A DNA stretch of 64,000 bases. Origin: Lachnospiraceae bacterium (lineage in GTDB: Bacteria > Bacillota > Clostridia > Lachnospirales > Lachnospiraceae). The stretch's first letter is position 1. Every line of letters begins with the position of its first letter. Both the position numbers and the translations under genes were made by a program. Positions 25,340 through 34,092 of the stretch are shown piece by piece. Below the pieces are notes generated by a model. The model had not been told where the DNA came from, searched no databases, and worked only from the letters and a program-made list of their open reading frames with translations. Location of the stretch: NCBI GenBank assembly GCA_902363675.1, contig CABJAV010000015.1:1-64000 (forward strand), in the 5' to 3' direction.

Positions 25340-26650
25340 CTACGCAATAATTCGCTTAAAAGTTAACTCTAATTTTTCTAACAACATATCTATTTGCGCT
25401 ACCTCAATAATATAAGGAAGAAATAATACTATACAGGAAGTAACGTTTTCTATATAACTCCACTCCGTAATTACTCCGTATTTTTTTAATAAAGTAACCA
25501 TATTAATTAAATCACCATACCCCATTTTTTTCTGCATATCCGACTCTAAAAAATCAATTGCGAACATCATCCCACATCTTCTTATATCAAATATTCTAGA
25601 GTATTTTTCCATAAAATCATTTTCTATTTTATTATAAAAATAATGTCCCATTTCCTGGGCATGATCCAATAATGCTCCATTATCCTTTTGAATTTCATTT
25701 ATAGCGGCAATTGCTGCAGCGCAACACAAAGCGTTCCCATTTTGCGTAGACAAATGAAATATAAATTCCTTATGCTTTCTAAATTGTTCCACGATTTTTT
25801 TTGATACTGCAACAGCTCCAATTGGCAAAATTCCATTATTCATTGCTTTCGACATCGTAATTATATCTGGTTTAATATTATAATGTTGATAACAAAACAT
25901 TTTTCCGGTTCTTCCAAATCCTGTTGCGACTTCGTCAAACGCTATAAGAATGTCATGCTCTTTTGCATATATATCAATTCTATGAACATACCATTCTGGT
26001 AAAGTAATAACCCCTCCTGATCCCAACACTGGTTCTATAATAATTCCAGCCAAACTATCACCAAAATCTTCCAGCTCTTGTTCTAGTCTTTGTTTCATCT
26101 TCTGTTCGCACACTTCAGATACCGCATTGCTCCTACAACAACTACAAAATGGTAATGACAATTCTTTAATTCCGGGTAATAATGGACCGTAACCCTCTCT
26201 TTCTCTTCCATCATAGTCGCTACAAGACATAGAACCATAATAACTTCCATGATATGAATGTTGAAGAACTGCAATATTTTTCCTTTTATTTTTTAATGAA
26301 GCATATTTACGTATAAATTTAATAGACAGTTCTACAGACTCTGATCCGGTACATGTATATACAATTTTTTCGATTTGATCATGATGTATCGCTTTTAAAA
26401 TTGCTGATAACTGATCTGCCTCTTCCGTACTAAATTCACATGCATTTACATACTGGATCTTATCTAATTGTTCTACCAATTTGTCCTTTAAACTGACATT
26501 AGAATATCCTAAAGGAACATTCCACAGTCCACTATTTGCGTCAATGTACTTTTTTCCTCTTATGTCATATAAATAAATTCCCTCTGCACTTCTTATTTGT
26601 ATTCGTCCATCATCCGGTCTGCAAAGCGGATACCACGTATCATTATTCAT
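25340..26650 (-). CDS. Class III PLP-dependent aminotransferase (RiPP tailoring)
   Basis: 436 residues of fold-type I. PLP contacts are visible: Gly-Ser in TCTGSESVE near 110, Asp in LIAFDEVATGFGRTGKMF near 235, and the Schiff-base Lys in TMSKAMNNGILP near 268. Family members move an amino group onto ketones or aldehydes at the end of a chain. In the daptide scheme it would convert the ketone left by Thr decarboxylation to a 1,2-diamine. It starts eight bases inside the methyltransferase gene, so expression is coupled. Confidence 0.85.
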   Translation of the reverse strand: MNNDTWYPLCRPDDGRIQIRSAEGIYLYDIRGKKYIDANSGLWNVPLGYSNVSLKDKLVEQLDKIQYVNACEFSTEEADQLSAILKAIHHDQIEKIVYTCTGSESVELSIKFIRKYASLKNKRKNIAVLQHSYHGSYYGSMSCSDYDGREREGYGPLLPGIKELSLPFCSCCRSNAVSEVCEQKMKQRLEQELEDFGDSLAGIIIEPVLGSGGVITLPEWYVHRIDIYAKEHDILIAFDEVATGFGRTGKMFCYQHYNIKPDIITMSKAMNNGILPIGAVAVSKKIVEQFRKHKEFIFHLSTQNGNALCCAAAIAAINEIQKDNGALLDHAQEMGHYFYNKIENDFMEKYSRIFDIRRCGMMFAIDFLESDMQKKMGYGDLINMVTLLKKYGVITEWSYIENVTSCIVLFLPYIIEVAQIDMLLEKLELTFKRIIA

Positions 26651-27458
26651 TTTTTTCTATTTCCTTTTCTAAAACTATTAACTTGACCTTCGCATTTTTC
26701 ATTTCTACCATGTATGTATTGTGCAATTGAAAATCTATTTCCTGTAATAAATTTTTTACTAATGAATCCGTAATAATCTTTTTATTCGAACTGGCAATAT
26801 ATTTCTTTGGCTCACCATTTTCCATAGTTTCAACATACATGTTTACAATTCCTCTGCCTACAATAATATTATTAAATTCCTGCATAAACATTACATATGG
26901 CATTTTTTTGTCGACTTCAGAAAATATAGGAGAAATAAATTCGCTAGTTAATGACTGATCCACTCGATAATCAAACATAAATCTTCCTCCTGGTTTTAAC
27001 CATTTATATATCTTTCGGAATAGATTTTTTGTTCTCACTTCATCGTCTGCCAATAAACAAATTGTTGTCGATGGAATCGTAATTAAATCATACTGTTTTT
27101 CTGTTTCATATTCGAAGATATCAGCATTATAGATATTCAATCGATTTTTTACTTTCTCAGACAATCGATTCTGTTTTTCATAAAACCTGGAAATCATGGA
27201 TTTTGATATTTCAATTCCGTCAACCTCAAATCCCTTTTTTGCCATAGGGATCATATAATTTCCACCATCTCCACAAGCTATTTCTAAAATACTTTTGCCA
27301 ACACAAAAAGCGTTTTCAATATAATAATCCAATTCTTGAGCTGAATTTTTCATATTTGCATACACATTAGAAAATATCCCTTCGTATATTCCAAGTTCTG
27401 TAATACCTCCCATGTTCAACTCTTTTATATCTTGAAAAATCCCATAAAATTGCCCCAT
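26643..27458 (-). CDS. Class I SAM-dependent methyltransferase (RiPP tailoring)
   Basis: 271 residues with a Rossmann methyltransferase core: motif I ILEIACGDGGNYMIPMA near residue 56, the acidic loop DGIEIS after strand 2, NADIFEYE and the motif LITIPSTTICLL. The remainder is a cap typical of small-molecule or N-methyltransferases. In context it most likely dimethylates the new C-terminal amine. It overlaps the genes on either side by a few bases (ATAATG at its start). Confidence 0.85.
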   Translation of the reverse strand: MGQFYGIFQDIKELNMGGITELGIYEGIFSNVYANMKNSAQELDYYIENAFCVGKSILEIACGDGGNYMIPMAKKGFEVDGIEISKSMISRFYEKQNRLSEKVKNRLNIYNADIFEYETEKQYDLITIPSTTICLLADDEVRTKNLFRKIYKWLKPGGRFMFDYRVDQSLTSEFISPIFSEVDKKMPYVMFMQEFNNIIVGRGIVNMYVETMENGEPKKYIASSNKKIITDSLVKNLLQEIDFQLHNTYMVEMKNAKVKLIVLEKEIEKNE

Positions 27459-28990
27459 TATATCAATCCTCCTTTTTGCAACTGGTAATACCCCTCTTCA
27501 ATTACCATTTTTGCGCTAGAAATATCCATATTATATTTTTCAGCCATTTTCTCAACAATCTCTTCTGCGCTTCTTTCTAATGCCCAAGCTTCTAATAAAA
27601 ATACATATTTTTTTTCAAGTCTTATTAAACTTCCCTTCTGTATATGAAGCGCATAGTAATTCGCATTCTTTTTAAAAACAAAGACTTCTCGCCCTGCACA
27701 TTCTTTTGTTTTTCTTATCGGATATTCAAAAGAATGTACACTTGATGACACCTCTATGTATGCATTTCCCTCAAATATTTTGCTAAATTTGCTCAAAAAG
27801 TTCACAATTCTTTTTTTTCGCAAATACTCACCCACAAACGGATATAAGTGCATGAAATCACAAAATTCTTCACGACTAATTTCATTTGGTAAACATGCAC
27901 ACTTAGAGCAGACATCTTTTACCGCACATTCCATGCAATTTCTTTGTATCATTGCTTTGTCACATAGTTTGTTTGCTTCTAAAAGCTGCATCATATGATC
28001 TTCCTGTGATTCTAATAAAGATTTTTCTGATGTGATGCATGGTTTTATTCCATCTTCCGTAACTCTATATCTTGTCAATCGTTTCAAACTACATTGATTT
28101 GTCCAACGGCATTCATCTACCAACCTTTTGGATATTGTATCAACCTTTCCTGTTTGTTTATAAAAATCTAAATCCACAGAAAATTTCTCTAAATCATTCT
28201 TGTTCTCTATTTTCAAATAGTACTCATAATCCAGCAAGCACTTCCCTTTGCGTTTTATATCCTCAACTTGGCTATAGGAACAAATAAAATTTTTCAATGA
28301 TACCTTTGTCTCATCAAATTGTACTTTTTCTTCCTTTATAATGTGTAAATGATTAAAATTGTTTTTATCCTGAATATCAATGTCTTTTACATCCTCCATA
28401 TTTACTAAAAATGCTCCATTAATATCCAGATACTCGCTTGTATCTTTTATGGTTACATGCTTTTCCAATTGAATATGCTTTGCCAATGTATTTGATACAT
28501 TTTGTGGATATATACCTGTAACGAAGGCATCATATCCATTACGCATTGTTACATAATAGCTATTTTCTATATCTGGAAGTGAATGCAGATTCAATTCTGG
28601 AATTTCTGTTATAACCTGTAATGACAATTGATCTACATTGTGCAAATCCTCATAGTTTTTTAGTAAATAAAGAGAGTTTTGACTGTCTACATTACAAACC
28701 GCGTTGCAGAGATTTGAATTTATTAAGTATACTGTCTTTTCATACTCCTTTAATAATGTACATGCCAATTTTCTTACCAGTCTCTGGTTATTGTAATTAT
28801 ATGTAAAAACAATATGCTCTTCCGGTTCCAATAAAAGCGTATCCACCAACTCTTCAAAACTGTTCGCCTGATTATAAAATGGAGTATTTACCATAATTTC
28901 ATTTGGTATATCCAGGTCTATATCACCATTTTCAAAAACATATAAACCATCTTTATACCCTATATTTATAAATAATATTTCCTCAACCAT
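27458..28990 (-). CDS. RiPP maturation protein: Cys cluster plus C-terminal RRE
   Basis: 510 residues. The N-terminal 300 are not recognised, and no radical-SAM CxxxCxxC is present. At roughly 335-365 a Cys cluster (CDKAMIQRNCMECAVKDVC, then SKCAC) resembles the SPASM or auxiliary-cluster part of peptide maturases. The last 55 residues (YVFLLEAWALERSAEEIVEK ... YYQLQKGGLI) follow the PqqD/RRE pattern that binds RiPP leaders. It probably delivers the precursors to the SDR, aminotransferase and methyltransferase. A degenerate radical-SAM ancestor is possible. Confidence 0.65.
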   Translation of the reverse strand: MVEEILFINIGYKDGLYVFENGDIDLDIPNEIMVNTPFYNQANSFEELVDTLLLEPEEHIVFTYNYNNQRLVRKLACTLLKEYEKTVYLINSNLCNAVCNVDSQNSLYLLKNYEDLHNVDQLSLQVITEIPELNLHSLPDIENSYYVTMRNGYDAFVTGIYPQNVSNTLAKHIQLEKHVTIKDTSEYLDINGAFLVNMEDVKDIDIQDKNNFNHLHIIKEEKVQFDETKVSLKNFICSYSQVEDIKRKGKCLLDYEYYLKIENKNDLEKFSVDLDFYKQTGKVDTISKRLVDECRWTNQCSLKRLTRYRVTEDGIKPCITSEKSLLESQEDHMMQLLEANKLCDKAMIQRNCMECAVKDVCSKCACLPNEISREEFCDFMHLYPFVGEYLRKKRIVNFLSKFSKIFEGNAYIEVSSSVHSFEYPIRKTKECAGREVFVFKKNANYYALHIQKGSLIRLEKKYVFLLEAWALERSAEEIVEKMAEKYNMDISSAKMVIEEGYYQLQKGGLI

Positions 28991-29002
28991 ATCCTGCCCT
29001 TT

Positions 29003-29776
29003 CTAGTAAATCGTCCATCCACCATCAACTATCAGATTTTGTCCAGTAATCATAGACGCCTTATCCGAATTCAAGAAAAGTATCGCTGAACTCACATCTT
29101 CTGGTACTGCATATTTTCTAAGTGGAATCTTTATTAAATATTCCTTCTTTGCTCGATTTCCATCTAATATTTCTTTATTTTTTTCTGAAAAGATCATAGT
29201 TGGTGATACCATATTTACTCTAATTCCGTACTTTGCCCACTCTAATGCCAACTCTTTTGCAAGATGAATCATTCCTGCCTTACTTGCACAATAAGCAGCC
29301 CTATCCACATTGGCCACAACTGCATGCTGCGAAGCAATCCCCAAAATACTTCCTCCCCCATTAAGAATCATATTTTTGGCAATCACTTTGCTAACGAAAA
29401 AAAAGCCTTTTAAATTAACATCTATAATTCTGTCCCATATTTCTTCTGTCGTTTCCAATGCAGATACCAACACATTTATTCCTGCTAAATATACAAATGA
29501 ATCAACAACTAATTTTTTTTCTTCAATATATATATCCAAAGTCTTAATTTGACTTTTATTCAATACATCCATCTCCAAAAGTTTGACATTAGGTTTTTCC
29601 CCATACTTTCCAACTAAACTTTCGAAATTCTGCGGACTTTCTGTCAAAACCATGGATGAATATTTATCTAATAATTCAGGGATAAGCGCATCTCCAATGC
29701 TGCTACACGCTCCCACTACAACAACTGTTTTACCCCTTTTTGAACAACTTATTGAAAGACAATTTTCTGATACCAT
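29003..29776 (-). CDS. SDR-family oxidoreductase (RiPP tailoring)
   Basis: 257 residues. The cofactor loop VVGACSSIGDA stands for TGxxxGxG, with Ser in place of the middle Gly. AGINV matches the NNAG motif. The active site is intact: Ser in GIASQHA, Tyr and Lys in YCASKAG, and the C-terminal VDGGW. Such enzymes oxidise secondary alcohols with NAD(P). Oxidation of the beta-hydroxyl of a C-terminal Thr would give a beta-keto acid that loses CO2 easily. GGGGAG lies nine bases before ATG 29776, inside the end of the permease gene. Confidence 0.85.
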   Translation of the reverse strand: MVSENCLSISCSKRGKTVVVVGACSSIGDALIPELLDKYSSMVLTESPQNFESLVGKYGEKPNVKLLEMDVLNKSQIKTLDIYIEEKKLVVDSFVYLAGINVLVSALETTEEIWDRIIDVNLKGFFFVSKVIAKNMILNGGGSILGIASQHAVVANVDRAAYCASKAGMIHLAKELALEWAKYGIRVNMVSPTMIFSEKNKEILDGNRAKKEYLIKIPLRKYAVPEDVSSAILFLNSDKASMITGQNLIVDGGWTIY

Positions 29777-30617
29777 AACTTACAACTCCCCGTCGATAAA
29801 ATCTTGCGCAGATCAGCGCCACAATCACCACTTCCAACATCTGAATTCCTGCATTTTCAGCAACTTCTGCCCAAGTTAATTGAATCAAATCATTTGTGAC
29901 AACAGAAACAATTGGTGAGAAGAACGGTGCCATCGAAAATACCCTAGCCCAAATTCCAGTAAATCCATTCATAACTGCCATACTCAAAAAATATGCCAAC
30001 AACACGATCAGCGCCACCGGAAACATTAACTGTGTGGAATCCTGTGCATTATTTGCATATGAAGATAATGCTGCAAACGCAAATGCATACATCACAAATC
30101 CACTAATCAAAGCTACAATCAACAGCACATATGTCTGCGGTGGCATTTCTCCAAGCGTTACAAAAACTGGATTCGAAGGCATTTCCAGGATATTTGCCAA
30201 AAGCAGATAATATCCTACCCACACAGTTACCTGAAGTATAACTCCCAATAAATAACCGATTACTTTTCCAACCAGTAACTGTAATGGTTTAACATAACAT
30301 AACAAAGTCTCTATAATTCTTCCACTTTTTTCTTCAACAACAGAATTTGCAATACTTGATCCATAAATTAGAATCATCAGAAACAATATTGCCACAATTG
30401 AAATCTGCAAAAGAAATGTTGCATCATGCTCCGATAATGTGACGCTTCCCTGTCCTGAAATATTTGCTGTTGTTCCATAAATCGCACCGATAATTTTATC
30501 TATTTGCGTTGATAAGAATACACATACTAACCCCAATACCGAAATCAGACAAAACCAATTCGAGGTAACAACCTGTTTAAATGTAAACCATATTACTTTT
30601 CCTGTTTTATTATTCAT
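29730..30617 (-). CDS. ABC-2 type transporter permease
   Basis: 295 residues with six membrane helices and the large first outside loop of the NatB/ABC-2 group (GTTANISGQGSVTLSEHD). The cytosolic coupling segment VVEEKSGRIIETLLCYVKPLQLLVGK is typical. With the ATPase directly upstream it would export the mature peptides or give self-protection. Both ends overlap neighbouring genes. Confidence 0.88.
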   Translation of the reverse strand: MNNKTGKVIWFTFKQVVTSNWFCLISVLGLVCVFLSTQIDKIIGAIYGTTANISGQGSVTLSEHDATFLLQISIVAILFLMILIYGSSIANSVVEEKSGRIIETLLCYVKPLQLLVGKVIGYLLGVILQVTVWVGYYLLLANILEMPSNPVFVTLGEMPPQTYVLLIVALISGFVMYAFAFAALSSYANNAQDSTQLMFPVALIVLLAYFLSMAVMNGFTGIWARVFSMAPFFSPIVSVVTNDLIQLTWAEVAENAGIQMLEVVIVALICARFYRRGVVSYGIRKLSFNKLFKKG

Positions 30618-31509
30618 TGTCTGCCAACTCCTTTATAAAGATTTCCTGCAGCGACGTTTTTCTACTACGTATTCCCTGCAACTCAATACCGCTCTCAAGA
30701 ATACGTGCATATAAATGCTGTAATTTATTCCGATCATTAAACTGCACATCAAAACTCTTATTTTCACGGCTTTCCAACTTCAACCCGCTTTCTGCAATCA
30801 ATTCCGTGATATCCGCACTCGTAACAATATTCATAACATCCTCTCTCGAATATTTGTTTATTAGCGCTTGTACGGTATTGTTTTCTACAACATTTCCTTT
30901 ATTAAGCATAACTATTCGATCGCACATTTCTTCTACATCTTCCATGCGGTGGCTGCTAAAAAGAATCGTTGCACCTGACTTCTTTAAATCAAGAACCGTA
31001 CTTTTAAAAAGCTCAATATTGACTGGGTCTAATCCACTAAACGGCTCGTCCAGAATTACCATCTGCGGCTTATGAAGAATCGCACTGATAAGCTGGATCT
31101 TTTGCTTATTTCCTTTGGATAACGTCTTGACCTTTTTATTCAAATAACCCGGAATTTTGAATTCTTCCAAAAGCTTTTTTATTTCAGTGAAAGCTGCTTT
31201 TTTATCCATACCATTAAGCATCGCAAAATATAATAACTGATCCTTAACTACAGCATTCACATACAATCCTCTCTCCTCTGGTAAATATCCAATGGACACC
31301 TTTGCCTTTCGAATATCTATCCCATCAAACGTAATGCTTCCTTCTTCGGGTTCAATGATTCCCATAATACTTTTAATGGTGGTGGTCTTTCCTGCACCAT
31401 TCCTGCCTAAGATTCCAAGAATCTTCCCATTTTCAGCTTCCAATGAAACATGATTAAGCGCTTTAAAATCACCATATGTTTTTGTCAGATTTTCGATTTT
31501 CAGCCCCAT
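30610..31509 (-). CDS. ABC transporter ATP-binding protein
   Basis: 299 residues. Walker A GRNGAGKTTTIK near 38, signature LSKGNKQKIQ near 132, Walker B MVILDEPFSGLDP and switch His FSSHRMED. The C-terminal 80 residues form the regulatory extension common to NatA/EcsA-type exporters. I start at ATG 31509, eight bases after AAAGGAG. It is the first gene of the RiPP operon and pairs with the ABC-2 permease. Confidence 0.92.
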   Translation of the reverse strand: MGLKIENLTKTYGDFKALNHVSLEAENGKILGILGRNGAGKTTTIKSIMGIIEPEEGSITFDGIDIRKAKVSIGYLPEERGLYVNAVVKDQLLYFAMLNGMDKKAAFTEIKKLLEEFKIPGYLNKKVKTLSKGNKQKIQLISAILHKPQMVILDEPFSGLDPVNIELFKSTVLDLKKSGATILFSSHRMEDVEEMCDRIVMLNKGNVVENNTVQALINKYSREDVMNIVTSADITELIAESGLKLESRENKSFDVQFNDRNKLQHLYARILESGIELQGIRSRKTSLQEIFIKELADNE

Positions 31510-31631
31510 ATTATAAACTCCTTTGTTCAAGCATTTTCTTGTGTGATTCTATTCTATTCCTCTGTTTTCAAAAAGAAAATGAATTGCTTTTATGATACAC
31601 ATAGCCGTCTCTTTTTTTTCGCTTCGTACAA

Positions 31632-31645
31632 ATAATGAACATTAT
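31632..31645. promoter_or_regulatory. Palindrome upstream of the RiPP operon
   Basis: ATAATGAACATTAT is a perfect two-arm palindrome about 120 bases before the first gene of the RiPP operon. It could be an operator. No convincing -35/-10 pair with standard spacing was found beside it, and no direct GTCGTTGGTG repeats like those at 13.6 and 35.9 kb are present. Confidence 0.35.
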
Positions 31646-31671
31646 GTGCAGAATAAAAATTGTATAGAATC

Positions 31672-31725
31672 AAAAAACCCGGAAAAGAAGAGACAGCAAT
31701 TTACTATTTCTCCCTTTCCGGGTTT
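31672..31725 (-). terminator. Hairpin upstream of the RiPP operon
   Basis: AAACCCGGAAA (31675-31685) pairs with TTTCCGGGTTT (31715-31725), with TTTTTT on the minus-strand side. It would stop transcripts from the debris at 31.7-32.7 kb before the RiPP operon. Confidence 0.7.
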
Positions 31726-31747
31726 CTCTATTTTGTTTATTTTCCTA

Positions 31748-31791
31748 GTTGATTCAGTAACGTGATCGATTCCTTTTTCAACAACCGTTTC
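31748..31791 (-). pseudogene. 44-bp copy of the 3' end of the 9.5-kb ABC gene
   Basis: Bases 31748-31791 are identical to 9472-9515, the last codons (LLKKESITLLNQ) of the fused ABC exporter. It abuts the transposase remnant. It shows that pieces of the left-hand locus were copied to the island's right edge. Confidence 0.8.
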
Positions 31792-31792
31792 A

Positions 31793-31975
31793 GGAGTGTA
31801 TTCATTTACACACTCTGTAATCCATTTAGCACCATCTCCAGTAACAACCTTGAATTAACCAGGCCATCAAGTCTTCTTGAACGCTCTGGTTCTAAATCGT
31901 GAAGAGCACGATTGACACAGCGGCCTACGGTTTCCCAGTCCAAACCTCTCCAAGTAGTTGGTCTGCTGGAATGCC
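31793..31975 (-). mobile_element. ISL3-family transposase remnant
   Basis: The minus strand encodes TWRGLDWETVGRCVNRALHD and LEPERSRRLDGLVN, then in another frame VVTGDGAKWITECVNEYTP. Both are parts of the ISL3 transposase, so a middle portion including the first catalytic Asp region has been deleted. The fragment joins directly to the right copy of the 465-bp repeat. Confidence 0.8.
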
Positions 31976-32437
31976 AGAACTACGCTTTTGGAACTTCTTA
32001 AATAAAGAGTAATGGGGAAGTTTATACCCAAAAAAGAAGCACTTCACGGTTATCTGCCGCGAAGTGCTTTATGTATGTCAATGGACACGATTCATTATAC
32101 TGGATGACAAACTTTTGTGTACTGCTGTCGAATTTTGTTGCGTATAGTTCCATGATTTGGACATATACATAGAAATTTATTATTATGTCCTCACCATTTT
32201 CGCTTTTGGGACATATACAATTTTTCTCTTAATAAATGTCCTTGTTTTTTTCTTATATTGGACATATGTATCAAATCTCCATAATTTTGTTCCAATAAAT
32301 ATCTATTTACAGGACATTTTCAATCAATTATTTTGCATATGTCCTATCTTTCTGTTTTTTGTGGACATTACACTTCTGTTTTTCACATATGTCCATTTGT
32401 CTTCAAAATCAAGTTCCTGCTTTTTCCCATATTGATA
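31973..32437. repeat. 465-bp direct repeat, right copy
   Basis: Same orientation and length as 17790-18254. Here the match begins right after the ISL3 remnant, and on the other side the sequence continues into a copy of the 34.0-34.15 kb region. This makes the right copy the more complete version of the array-to-gene junction. Confidence 0.9.
32159..32394. repeat. GGACAT / ATGTCC half-site array (right copy)
   Basis: GGACAT at 32159, 32209, 32260, 32312 and 32363. ATGTCC at 32185, 32236, 32339 and 32389, with the same degenerate TGTTCC at 32288. All nine sites and their spacing match the left copy, and the substitutions between copies fall in the spacers. Confidence 0.75.
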
Positions 32438-32561
32438 ACCTCCAACTTTGAACATCAACCCCATTAAAATTGCCTTCGGCAGGGCTGACACTATCCTTTA
32501 ATTTTCCACCTTTAAAGCAGTCATTTATTGCTCTATTGCTTTATTCTCTTCATAGAATTTC
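32392..32561. repeat. Partial copy of 33986-34156
   Basis: About 170 bases similar to 33986-34156. They carry the 5' end of the 33.7-kb gene (minus strand, MGKKQELDFEDKW) and the 3' end of the 34.1-kb gene. Both genes are broken here: the first is cut by the half-site array after the DFEDKW codons. Confidence 0.75.
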
Positions 32562-32733
32562 ATAATTAGCCTTTTACTTAAAAATATTATAGTTGCTAAA
32601 AATCGACATGTATTGTATAGTAAATACGTTAAATGGCAAATCAATAGCATATCGCTGAATTTTCCATGACAAATAAAATTGAATACATTGCATAACCGCT
32701 TCCCTTTTTATATAATGTAAGGGAGGATAATCA

Positions 32734-33648
32734 TTGAATTACAGAAGAACAAAAAGCTGGTTAAAGTTTGTTCGCAGACTGAAGTTTCACAATCGGAAGT
32801 ACAAGGACCGTTTATTTCAGAGAGTGTTTCAGGATAAACGGGATCTTTTGAACTTGTACAATGCGATCAACGGAACAAATCATCAGGATCCAGAGGAACT
32901 GGAGATTACAACGTTAGAGGATGTCATATTTATGTCGATGAAAAATGATAAATCATTTATGATTTCTTCGACGATGAATTTATAGGAACATCAATCGACG
33001 GTGAATCCGAATATGCCAATCCGGGGATTGCTCTATTTTGCACAATTGTATGATGAATACATTAAGCTGCACGATTTGAATATGTAAGGGCATAAGCTTA
33101 TCAAGTTGCCGATGCCGCAGTATATTGTATTTTATAATGGCACAGAACAAATCCCAGATGATCACACGCTTGTGTTATCAGATGCTTTTGAAAGTGATCC
33201 GACTGCGAACGAGATGGAACCAGCATTGGAATGCAAAGCGCGGGTAATGAATGTCAACAGTGGACATAATGCGGAGCTGATGAATAAGTGCAAACGATTA
33301 ATGCATTATTCATTGTTTATTGCAAGAATTCGGCAGAATACCAACAATGGAATGTCAGTTGAACAGGCAATTGATGAAACTATCACATATTGCATTGATC
33401 ATGACATCCTCAAAGATGTTCTGCTGAAAAATCGAAGCGAGGTGCGTCATATGATTTTAACAGAGTTTGATGAAAAGAAATTTGCCAAGTCCATGTGGGA
33501 GGAAGGACACGAATCTGGTTACTTAGAATGTCGCGATTCAATTCTTAAGATCATGGATGAAATCAACAACGGAAATGATACCGTGGAAAAACTGGTTGCA
33601 TTAGGATATGATGCAACACTTGCCCAAAAAGTATTGGAGAAAAAATAA
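32734..33648 (+). pseudogene. Rpn/PD-(D/E)XK nuclease family transposase, inactivated
   Basis: One frame from 32734 to 33648 encodes about 305 residues of the Rpn-like nuclease family common in Lachnospiraceae (KYKDRLFQRVFQDKRDLLNL, LEDVIFMSMKNDKSF, PMPQYIVFYNGTEQ, and the C-terminal helical tail). It is interrupted by two in-frame stops, TAG at 32983 and TAA near 33088, both where Tyr codons are expected. Such proteins promote recombination or act as mobile nucleases. It is dead here. Confidence 0.8.
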
Positions 33649-33703
33649 ACCGGAAACGATTATGCAATGTTGAATGGGAAAATTCATAAGAAACACGACT
33701 CCA

Positions 33704-33738
33704 AAAAGCTGTAAAGACAAATGCTTTACAGCTTTTCT
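33704..33738. terminator. Bidirectional terminator
   Basis: AAAAGCTGTAAAG pairs with CTTTACAGCTTTT across seven bases, between the Rpn pseudogene and the convergent 33.7-kb gene. Confidence 0.85.
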
Positions 33739-33746
33739 TATATCAT

Positions 33747-34025
33747 TCATCTTTTGTCATTACTTTCACCATCGTTTCTTTTATCATGGTTTTTCATTCT
33801 AAGTTCATTAATTCCCCAGGCAAAAAATGGAAATGCACCTGCAACCATAATAGAAATCAGTAAATAGATTACATCAATTTCTTTTTTTCCAATACAGAAG
33901 GCTACGAAAATACCAATCATGATCATCGCAACTCCACCAAAATGTTTTACATAGTATTTGCAAAACCCGTCTTCTCTCTCCACAATCCATTTGTCTTCAA
34001 AATCAAGTTCCTGTTTTTTTCCCAT
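33747..34025 (-). CDS. Small two-helix membrane protein
   Basis: 92 residues from ATG 34025, with GGAGG eight bases upstream. The N-terminus is charged (MGKKQELDFEDKWIVERED), followed by two membrane helices (about 34-50 and 57-74) and an Asn/Asp/Lys-rich tail. It is the last gene of the toxin-like operon. Broken copies of its 5' end occur at 18.2 and 32.4 kb next to the half-site arrays. Function is unknown; an immunity role is possible from context. Confidence 0.6.
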   Translation of the reverse strand: MGKKQELDFEDKWIVEREDGFCKYYVKHFGGVAMIMIGIFVAFCIGKKEIDVIYLLISIMVAGAFPFFAWGINELRMKNHDKRNDGESNDKR

Positions 34026-34092
34026 ATTGATAACCTCCAACTTTGAACATCAACCCCATTAAAATTGCCTTCGGCCGGGCTGACACTATCCT

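Noticed and set aside
27458..28990. Radical-SAM peptide maturase
   Set aside because: No CxxxCxxC cluster motif; only the C-terminal SPASM-like Cys group and PqqD-like domain are visible.
23156..31509. Lanthipeptide or sactipeptide cluster
   Set aside because: No LanM/LanBC, radical-SAM or YcaO enzyme, and the precursor cores contain no Cys.
31510..31745. LytTR operator upstream of the RiPP operon
   Set aside because: No direct GTCGTTGGTG-type repeats were found there; only a palindrome and a hairpin, so direct LytTR control of this promoter is not supported by the sequence.
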